DNA from: JAAYJK01 sp964531295
GTDB taxonomy: Bacteria > Bacillota > Syntrophomonadia > Syntrophomonadales > Syntrophomonadaceae
Direction of reading: 5' to 3'
Length of the DNA stretch: 41,529 nt
Assembly: GCA_964531295.1 (NCBI GenBank)
Contig: CAZHHJ010000006.1
Span: forward strand, 1 to 41,529
Positions 35,009 through 41,529 of the stretch are shown one piece after another. Within the stretch, counting starts at the first letter, position 1. The number at the start of each line of letters is the position of its first letter. The notes below the pieces were generated by a model that searched no databases, was not told where the DNA came from, and was given only the letters and a program-made list of their open reading frames with translations. Made by a program: the position numbers and the translations under genes.

Positions 35009-35715
35009 GTGCGATAAATAATGCCATGCAAATCTTTAGAAAGCTTTTGGATCGGGGGCAGCTCGACCGAGAGAGCGATGGAGATCTTTTTTTGGAGTTT
35101 CGCAATGGCGAAGTCCGGTCGGTGTTGGCCCAGCTTGAAGAAGAATTGGACTTTCGAATCGTTGAAGCTTCCAGCACTTTGTACCTGGTGCCGGACAGCA
35201 GTAACCAACTGCTGGGCTTTGTGAGCAAAGATCTGCGGGAGTGGGTGGCCTCAGATGCCAGACTTCTGAATAGTTATTTGCTGTGTTACATTTCTATGTT
35301 CCTTTTGTATCTTTTTTACGGAGGCCGCAACCGCAACCCCAAGCAGCGGGAGTTTTTGCGGGTCAGCAAGTTGCTGGAGGAGCTAGATCTTCGCTTGGGG
35401 AGAGCCCTGGCTGAAGACGAAGCCACGGCTAGCCTGGATGAGCATTATGGGCTTAATTTTATTAAAATAGCGGAGCTGTGGGAAAGCAAGCAGGACTTCG
35501 AAGAAAAGGCCCGCAAAACCAGAACCGGCACCATCCTCAATGCCTGCCGCTTGCTGGAACGCCAGAATTTAATCCGGCTGGTGGATAACGAACGGGAAAT
35601 CCGCTGTACCCGCAAGCTTGACGACCTGATGCTCAATTATTATTTGAGTGATAGCCGGGTGGAGGAAATCCACGCCTTGTTTGAAGGGGGACGTGAGCCA
35701 GATGCCCACAATTAA
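35005..35715 (+). CDS. jetB: Wadjet JetB (MukE/MksE-like)
   Basis: A 236-residue soluble protein with two winged-helix-like segments (AMQIFRKLLDRGQLDRESDG; KARKTRTGTILNACRLLERQ with its tail IRLVDNEREIRCTRKLDDL). This fits JetB/MukE, the KITE-type partner of the kleisin. It overlaps JetA by four bases and JetC by fourteen. No catalytic motif is expected or seen. The C-terminus DSRVEEIHALFEGGREPDAHN reads into the JetC start region. Confidence 0.85.
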   Translation: MSAINNAMQIFRKLLDRGQLDRESDGDLFLEFRNGEVRSVLAQLEEELDFRIVEASSTLYLVPDSSNQLLGFVSKDLREWVASDARLLNSYLLCYISMFLLYLFYGGRNRNPKQREFLRVSKLLEELDLRLGRALAEDEATASLDEHYGLNFIKIAELWESKQDFEEKARKTRTGTILNACRLLERQNLIRLVDNEREIRCTRKLDDLMLNYYLSDSRVEEIHALFEGGREPDAHN

Positions 35716-38700
35716 CCGGATTCGGATCGTAAATTTTTCCTATAATCACGATACTCGCCACATCATTGACGAAACCTTCAATTTTCACGGCGGGGAGAAT
35801 GCCCTGTTGAACCTGGCCAATGGCGGGGGGAAAAGCGTTCTGGTGCAGCTGATCTTGCAGGTGGTGGTGCCGGGCGTAAAAATTCAGGGGCGCAACATCT
35901 CCAGCTTTTTCCGCCAGAAAAAACTGCCGGCGTACATAATGATCGAGTGGAAATTGGATGGCGGAGGTGGATACCTTTTGACCGGTATCGGTATCACCTC
36001 GGCTGAAGCATCGGAACAAGAAGGTGTCCGGCCCCGGGTTCGCTATTTTAACTTTACTTCAAAATACCTTAGCTCCAATCTGTATGATATTGCTAGCATC
36101 CCCCTCATTGAGAAAAATGGCGATGTTTTAGATATCAGGCCTTTCCGGGAAGCCCGCAAAAGCATGGCCGATAAAGCCCGAAAAGAGCCTTATCTGGCGG
36201 GCTATTATGCGGAAGATGAAGGAGACGGTTATGCCAGGCGGCTGGCTGAATTTGGCATTGTCCAGGATGAATGGCGCAATGTGATTGCTCGCATCAATGA
36301 CAATGAGAACGGTCTGGAGGATCTCTTTCAAAAGTATCGCAATTCCAGCCGTTTGCTGGATGACTGGATTATTAAGACCGTGGAAAAAGTCATGTTCAAG
36401 GGCCGCAATGAACAGCGCCAATTGGAAGAAATGCTGCAAAGCCTGGTCCAGGAGGTGGTGGAAAATGAACATTTTATAACCGAAAAACAACTTTTTACCG
36501 GATTTCTTAACCGCATGGAGGAAATGCTGGGCGAGCTGCAAGGATTATTAACTGACTTGGAAGAGCAAAAAAAGTTGGAAGCCAACTTGGCGGCACTCTA
36601 TATCTATCTGGGCGGTGAGATCGCCGCTAGCCGTGAGCAGTTAGAATCCAACCAGGGTGCCATGGAAGCCGCCCGGACGGAAGAGAAAAGAATCGCCCTG
36701 GAGGAACGCTCTTATGAGTATTTGAGCCGAAAAGGGGAGCATGAGGAAGCCCAGGAAAAATTGGCCCAGACTGAAATTCGTTGCCAGGAAACTGAAGATG
36801 CACTGACTGAGGATAGAGCCCAAGAAAAACTCCTGCGAGCCGCTGAGCTCAACCTGAAAATCCAGCAAATAATCTCCGAGCTGGCGGGGATCGTTGAGAA
36901 ACTGGCTATGGCCAAGCAGGATTATGATAAAGATGAACGGACTACACGCCTGGAGTATGGCTTAAAAACCAGGTATGCTGAACGGCTGGAATCCCTCGCT
37001 CTCCGGCTGGCTGATCTGCAGGCTGAAAAGATCGACCGGCAGGAGAAAACAAAAGCTAGCAAACAGGAGCTCCACAGCATGGAAACCGAAAAGAGCCGCC
37101 TGGATGGAGATAAGGGACGACTGGAAGAACGCTTGAGAGTTTTCCGGAAGCGTGAAAAGCAGGTCCAAAAGCGGTTAGGGCGGCAGTGGATAAGAAACCT
37201 GATGGGCGAGCTGGACCTGGCTGCAATGGGAGAAATAGAGAACAGCCTCCGGGAAGCCCGGAACAGAGTGCAAAAAGATCAGGAGAAAGTGGCCGCAACG
37301 ACCGCAACCCTTATCCTGCGTCAGCAAGCCATTGATGACGAAAGCAAAGAAATTCAGCAAGATAAAGCCGAAGTGGAAAAGGTTTTACATAATCATGAAC
37401 AAGAGCTGAATATCTACCTGCAAAAAGAGCAAGAAGTCAAAGGAATACTGAACCGCTATGGTTTTGACCCGGCTCTTTGTTTTGATCGCCCCCGGCTGTC
37501 AATTCTTTTTGCCGGGCAGATCGCTGATTTTGATCGTCACAAAGATGCCGCCGCCCGCGCCCGGAGTGATTTGGAGGAAGCCCTTACCTCGATAAAAAAC
37601 GGACATCTGCACACTTCGCCGGAACTGGCTGCTGCCCTGGCCGAACTGGATATTGCCTATGATACCGGGGAAAGTTACTTAGGCAATCAAACCCCTGATT
37701 TGCGTCAGCAAATGCTCAGCAGCAACCCCATTCTCCCCTATGCGTTTATCCTGGCCAGAGCTGATCTGAACAAGCTGTCTGAAGCGGGAGGCCTGGGAAT
37801 GGTCCAACGCCGTATTGTCCCCTTGATGGCTTACGAAGATCTCAGCTGGTCACTCCAAAATCAGGGCGGCATTACCCGGCCGCAAGAGGGGATTGCTTTC
37901 GCCTGCCTGTATGAAGGCAGGATATTCGACCCGGACCATTTAGAAGCTCTGATTGCGGATTTGGACCAAAGAAGTGCGGTGGCTGCAGAGCGGTCTTCGC
38001 ATTACACAGAGGCCCACCAGACTGCTCTGTTGGACTTGGCTGTTTGTCAGAATTTTGAGTATTCTCAGGAGTTTCGTTACGAACGGGAAAAAGCAATCGG
38101 CTCTAGTCGAAAACGTATTGGCACTCTACACGGGCAGCTTACTCATCTTGAACAAGAAAAGAGCCAGATCACCCATCAGCGCGAGCAGTTGGACGAAAAG
38201 GCCCGCACCCTGGCCGGGCAATTGCCCCAAGCTGAGGAGACTTTGCAGGTGTTTTATGAATTTATGGATGAAGAAAATGACTACCAGAGCGGCCGGGGGC
38301 GGTTGGAGCAAACCCTTCAGGAAATGCAAAGCCTGGAGAAAAGAAGAGAAGAGTTGCGTGATCGTGCACAGACACTTCAAGATGAAGTGATAGCGCTTCA
38401 AAATCTCATGCTTACACTGAAAAAACAACAGCAGGATTCTGAAAAAGAATTCCTGCTTTACCAAAGCGCTCCACCGGCACCCGACGAGGAAGGCAGTATT
38501 GAGGAACTGGAGAAAAGGCTCTCTGCTATAAAACAAGATTATAATCAGGAAATTGGCCTTCTGGAGCGTCGTCAGCAAGAACTTGCTGATGAGCGCCGGA
38601 AAACCCAAAAACAGCTGGATAAACTGGCCCTGAGGGAAGAAGATTACTCCTCCATCTTTTTTGATGAAGCCTTGCTGGAAGCGCTTCAGAGGCAAATCAC

Positions 38701-40120
38701 CACCCTGGAAGCGGTACTCAAAACCAAACAAAGTGAGCGAATGGATGCCTCCCGGGTGGAAGCCGGTGCGGCTATGGCAGTTGACAACGCCCTGGCCGAA
38801 GTGAAAAGACTGGGGGCCGAAACTCCCTTGCCTCTGCAGGAGATCAAGGGCAATTTTGAGGAGAGGCGCACCCGTCTGCGGGTCCACCTTCAAGAACTGG
38901 AGAAAACGAATCACAAGCTTTCCCAAAAACTATCCCGCTACATCAGGGCCCGGGAAAACATAGAAAAAGAACTAGATTTGACTGGTGTGGAAGCTGCCAA
39001 AGACTTTGCCCCGGAAGCAGACATGATGGCTCAGGCCGCTCGCTGGCAGGAGGATTACCGCAGGGTGCAGGCCCAAAACCGTGAAAACGCAGGCAAAATC
39101 AGGAACCATTACGCCGACTGCAAACTCGATTACCGGGAAAAAAATCTCAATCTGGACAATATATTTAAAGGCCTTGACCCTCTCTGGGACCAGGCCCATA
39201 CGCAGTTTGATGATTATTATTACCTGTTTGAGCGCATGAGCCAGCACGGGGAAAAACTGGCCGAGCTGATCGCTATTTATGAATCTCAACTGGCCAACCT
39301 GGAGCGCAACAAAAAAGATATGGTTCAGCAGAGTTTTTTGCATGGGCGGCGAATATCGGAAGAAATTCAGCTCATATCAGACAGCTCCAAAGTTCGCCTG
39401 CAGGGCAGATCCCGGCCTGTGCAAATGCTAAAAATAGATCTGCAGCTTGATCATCATGATGCTGCCCGGCAGCGGGTAAGTGACTACCTAGAGGAGTGTA
39501 TTGCCAGAGTCCGGGAGAAAGCTCGACAAGAGAGCCGGGATGACGAAGTGCGCAAACTAGTGGCCCGTTTGATTTCCAGCCGGGAGCTCTTAAATACATA
39601 TCTGGGAACCGCCCATATACCTATTAGCGTATTTAAAATTGATATCAATATGCAAAATAGCCGGCTTAAGAACTGGGATGATGCCGTGCGGGAAAATTCC
39701 GGCGGCGAGAAGTTCGTAGTTTTCTTTTCCTTGCTGTCCGCTTTGATGGCTTATACCCGGGCGCGGAATATGGAAGCCCTAGGAGGCGACCCGGATAGTG
39801 ATACCCGGATACTTATTATGGATAATCCTTTTGGCCCCATTTCATCCGAGCATCTGCTCCAACCCATGTTTGAGATCGCCAAAAGGCACCGGACCCAGTT
39901 GATCTGCCTGTCTGATCTCAAACAGAATTCCATCATGAACTGCTTCAACCTCATCTATATGTTAAAAGTCCGCACCGCAGCCATTGGCGGAGATGAATAT
40001 CTTAAGTTCGAAGAATACGTCCGTGACGAAACCACCCTGCACAATGATGAAAAACTCGAAAAAGCCGTTTACCGAGTGTCAGATTTTAAAGAGATGACCA
40101 TGTTTGGGGATGATGAGTAG
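35702..40120 (+). CDS. jetC: Wadjet JetC (SMC/MukB-like ATPase)
   Basis: A 1472-residue SMC ATPase that forms the DNA-loop-extruding motor of Wadjet. The head begins MPTINRIRIVNFSYN with Walker A NLANGGGKS (37-45). Two very long coiled coils (about 250-590 and 770-1220) flank a hinge-like segment near 610-720 (LPYAFILARADLNKL). The C-terminal head has the signature ENSGGEKFVVFFSLL near 1330 and Walker B TRILIMDNPFG near 1370, where Asn follows the Asp in place of the usual Glu. The ATG at 35702 lies behind AAGGGGG inside JetB; an earlier in-frame ATG (35648) is unlikely. A REP-like palindrome begins in the stop codon. Confidence 0.92.
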   Translation: MPTINRIRIVNFSYNHDTRHIIDETFNFHGGENALLNLANGGGKSVLVQLILQVVVPGVKIQGRNISSFFRQKKLPAYIMIEWKLDGGGGYLLTGIGITSAEASEQEGVRPRVRYFNFTSKYLSSNLYDIASIPLIEKNGDVLDIRPFREARKSMADKARKEPYLAGYYAEDEGDGYARRLAEFGIVQDEWRNVIARINDNENGLEDLFQKYRNSSRLLDDWIIKTVEKVMFKGRNEQRQLEEMLQSLVQEVVENEHFITEKQLFTGFLNRMEEMLGELQGLLTDLEEQKKLEANLAALYIYLGGEIAASREQLESNQGAMEAARTEEKRIALEERSYEYLSRKGEHEEAQEKLAQTEIRCQETEDALTEDRAQEKLLRAAELNLKIQQIISELAGIVEKLAMAKQDYDKDERTTRLEYGLKTRYAERLESLALRLADLQAEKIDRQEKTKASKQELHSMETEKSRLDGDKGRLEERLRVFRKREKQVQKRLGRQWIRNLMGELDLAAMGEIENSLREARNRVQKDQEKVAATTATLILRQQAIDDESKEIQQDKAEVEKVLHNHEQELNIYLQKEQEVKGILNRYGFDPALCFDRPRLSILFAGQIADFDRHKDAAARARSDLEEALTSIKNGHLHTSPELAAALAELDIAYDTGESYLGNQTPDLRQQMLSSNPILPYAFILARADLNKLSEAGGLGMVQRRIVPLMAYEDLSWSLQNQGGITRPQEGIAFACLYEGRIFDPDHLEALIADLDQRSAVAAERSSHYTEAHQTALLDLAVCQNFEYSQEFRYEREKAIGSSRKRIGTLHGQLTHLEQEKSQITHQREQLDEKARTLAGQLPQAEETLQVFYEFMDEENDYQSGRGRLEQTLQEMQSLEKRREELRDRAQTLQDEVIALQNLMLTLKKQQQDSEKEFLLYQSAPPAPDEEGSIEELEKRLSAIKQDYNQEIGLLERRQQELADERRKTQKQLDKLALREEDYSSIFFDEALLEALQRQITTLEAVLKTKQSERMDASRVEAGAAMAVDNALAEVKRLGAETPLPLQEIKGNFEERRTRLRVHLQELEKTNHKLSQKLSRYIRARENIEKELDLTGVEAAKDFAPEADMMAQAARWQEDYRRVQAQNRENAGKIRNHYADCKLDYREKNLNLDNIFKGLDPLWDQAHTQFDDYYYLFERMSQHGEKLAELIAIYESQLANLERNKKDMVQQSFLHGRRISEEIQLISDSSKVRLQGRSRPVQMLKIDLQLDHHDAARQRVSDYLEECIARVREKARQESRDDEVRKLVARLISSRELLNTYLGTAHIPISVFKIDINMQNSRLKNWDDAVRENSGGEKFVVFFSLLSALMAYTRARNMEALGGDPDSDTRILIMDNPFGPISSEHLLQPMFEIAKRHRTQLICLSDLKQNSIMNCFNLIYMLKVRTAAIGGDEYLKFEEYVRDETTLHNDEKLEKAVYRVSDFKEMTMFGDDE

Positions 40121-40157
40121 GGACACAGGGGGAAGTTTTGGTGTGTCATTTTGTCCC
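40120..40157. repeat. REP-like palindrome at the end of JetC
   Basis: GGGACA (40120-40125) and TGTCCC (40152-40157) form the outer arms, with GACACA/TGTGTC nested in between, around CAGGGGGAAG. It resembles the GGGGAC-type REP units seen elsewhere in this window but is a different variant. The first G belongs to the JetC stop codon. Confidence 0.55.
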
Positions 40158-40241
40158 ATTGCAGGGTGGGAAAAAATTAGCAAAATTCATTATTGTTATT
40201 GTTACAGCTAACCTAAACCGTCCAAAAGGGAGGTGCGGACA

Positions 40242-40478
40242 TTATGGGGTGGCAGTAACACCTTGTTCGGCCAAGGTTACCGCCTTTTGGTGAAAGGGAT
40301 CAGCCTCTTCATCAACATTAAAGTTAACAGCCAATTCATCTAAGACTACGGAACGCACTTCGCCGTCCAAGTGAATCTGAATGGATTCCTCAGATTTATA
40401 ATGACCCGCTTGTAAGTGCACCAGCAAGGGGGATTTGCTGATATTCAGGACTAAAATGTTTGTGCCTGCATCTTGGAA
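40242..40478 (-). pseudogene. Small frame without a good start, probable gene remnant
   Basis: On the minus strand an open frame from just after a stop at about 40479 reads LPFQDAGTNILVLNISKSP and continues GHYKSEESIQIHLDGEVRSV, LDELAVNFNVDEEADPF and AEQGVTATP to a stop at 40242. The composition is protein-like. No ATG and no ribosome binding site exist; a TTG at 40427 would leave 61 residues. I do not recognise the family. It is best read as the C-terminal remnant of a lost gene or a degraded small protein. Confidence 0.35.
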
Positions 40479-40489
40479 GGGGAGCTAGT

Positions 40490-41473
40490 CTATGCCTCGT
40501 TTAACCATTTGGCTATATCTTGTATAATGAATTTATCTTTAATTTCTACCGGTATTTGCTGTATACGGTTAAGCATAATTCTCTTATCAAAAGGCAATCC
40601 CGGTAATAAGGCGGCTATTTCTCTGATTAAAATGCTATTCATGGCATCAGAATATATAACTGCAGAATTAATGTACCCATTTTGGAAATTTAATCTTATT
40701 TCTATTTCTCCCCAGATAAATCTATTTTGAAATACGATATCGAATTCTGGTGTTGCTCCATACCTCCATTCCCAGGAAGCATATTTATTATAAAGATGCT
40801 CTATATTAATATTATTAATGCCATTTACTTGGGTGCTTTCAGCACTTGGTCCGTAAACTTTTTCGAAAGCATCCTTAAGACTTTCTCGCATTTTACTAAC
40901 GTTAATATTAGGCTGGATATTTTTCAAATTTTCGACTCTTGATTTGACCGAATCAATCCCCTTGGACATTATTTTATCTTCAGAAACTTTTAGATAATGA
41001 CTCAGTTTTGATAGGTCAGTATCTATTAAAATAGTACCGTGGTGATATGCTGAACAATCCGTAAAATAATAGGCATTTCCTGATATCTTTTTGTTTTGGG
41101 CTAGCAGATCGTTTCTTCCCGAGAATTTAACATTAATATCAAATTTCTTAATTGCCTGTATAATAATTTGAATCTGTTTGGCAAAATCATATAATTTTGC
41201 ATCCATCACAAAAGTAAAATTCAAATTCCCATAATCCTGAAAAACTGCGCCGCCTCCAGATAATCTGCGAGCTAAGTGGCCGCCTTCTTCCTCTAATAGG
41301 AAGCAATGGCATTCCTGCCAGGGATTTTGGTTTCTGCCAATGACAACAGTAGGGCTATTTTGCCATAAATAGAAGATTATTTGATTTTTCTCTACAAATT
41401 TTAGTAAGTATTCTTCAAAAGCTAAATTGTACCATGGGTCTACTGACGATGATTCTACTATTAATATTTTCAT
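40490..41473 (-). CDS. lplA: Lipoate-protein ligase A family protein
   Basis: A 327-residue LplA-type enzyme that adenylates free lipoate and attaches it to a lysine of lipoyl domains. The signature RRLSGGGAVFQDYGNLNFTF is complete, and GRNDLLAQNKKISGNAYY contains the catalytic Lys. SAYHHGTILIDTDL and a C-terminal accessory domain follow, so it has the long two-domain form. ATG 41473 lies four bases after the stop of a truncated upstream gene and is preferred to a GTG at 41503 inside that gene. It probably serves a lipoylated complex such as glycine cleavage, encoded upstream outside the window. Confidence 0.9.
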   Translation of the reverse strand: MKILIVESSSVDPWYNLAFEEYLLKFVEKNQIIFYLWQNSPTVVIGRNQNPWQECHCFLLEEEGGHLARRLSGGGAVFQDYGNLNFTFVMDAKLYDFAKQIQIIIQAIKKFDINVKFSGRNDLLAQNKKISGNAYYFTDCSAYHHGTILIDTDLSKLSHYLKVSEDKIMSKGIDSVKSRVENLKNIQPNINVSKMRESLKDAFEKVYGPSAESTQVNGINNINIEHLYNKYASWEWRYGATPEFDIVFQNRFIWGEIEIRLNFQNGYINSAVIYSDAMNSILIREIAALLPGLPFDKRIMLNRIQQIPVEIKDKFIIQDIAKWLNEA

Positions 41474-41477
41474 ATTA

Positions 41478-41529
41478 TCACTCGGCAAAATGTAATGCTC
41501 CACCTTCGGTGCATGCCAATGCTTCTTCA
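41478..41529 (-). CDS. Partial upstream gene (C-terminal 16 residues)
   Basis: The minus strand from the window edge reads EEALACTEGGALHFAE followed by TGA at 41480-41478, four bases before the LplA start. This spacing is typical of a co-transcribed upstream gene. The fragment is too short to name. It supports the LplA start chosen here. Confidence 0.45.
   Translation of the reverse strand, partial: EEALACTEGGALHFAE

Overview
The window most resembles a Gram-positive, strictly anaerobic Clostridium of the Syntrophomonadaceae type. Most genes carry strong AGGAGG-type ribosome binding sites and several start with TTG or GTG. Base composition is low to moderate in GC. The gene content suggests syntrophic acid oxidation: AMP-forming acyl-CoA ligases, crotonases, a thiolase and an ETF:menaquinone-oxidoreductase-type membrane Fe-S protein. 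The organism assignment is an inference from gene content; there is no rRNA or tRNA gene here.

Layout. 166-6303 (+): a DUF975 membrane protein, a DUF169 protein, a duplicated DUF1538 membrane protein translationally overlapped with a tandem P-II-like protein, and a MATE exporter. 6533-13032 (-): an acyl-CoA catabolic cassette (PaaK-like ligase, crotonase, a decayed mosaic relic, thiolase, second crotonase, second AMP-ligase). 13490-16168: REP/RAYT-type repeat remnants around a ComEC-like MBL-fold lipoprotein, a DUF3006 protein and a ferritin-like protein. 16148-23281 (-): two ABC-2 permeases, an ABC ATPase and a large lipoprotein forming one operon, preceded by an alpha/beta hydrolase and a radical SAM enzyme that overlap each other.

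23282-24454 contains no intact gene. It holds a frameshifted relic, a candidate structured RNA ending in a strong terminator, then a second inverted repeat and terminator. 24455-28914 (+): an orphan 429-aa protein, a membrane-anchored coiled-coil protein, a phosphodiester glycosidase, a ketopantoate-reductase-like protein and a macro-domain protein whose usual catalytic Asp is Cys. 29002-31131 (-): the 709-aa EMO-like electron carrier protein. 31132-32353 is AT-rich, with a DUF2512 protein and a large hairpin.

32354-40120 (+) is a complete four-gene Wadjet/MksBEFG-type SMC plasmid-defence operon in the order JetD-JetA-JetB-JetC, visibly richer in GC than its flanks. A REP-like palindrome begins in its last stop codon. 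40490-41473 (-) is a lipoate-protein ligase directly behind the last codons of a truncated upstream gene.

Functionally, the acyl-CoA cassette would activate and thiolytically cleave a carboxylic acid, and the EMO-like protein would pass acyl-CoA dehydrogenase electrons from ETF to menaquinone. The cassette has no acyl-CoA or 3-hydroxyacyl-CoA dehydrogenase, so these must be encoded elsewhere. The least explained elements are the structured RNA at about 23.9-24.1 kb, the radical SAM/hydrolase/lipoprotein/ABC cluster, and the DUF1538-P-II pair.
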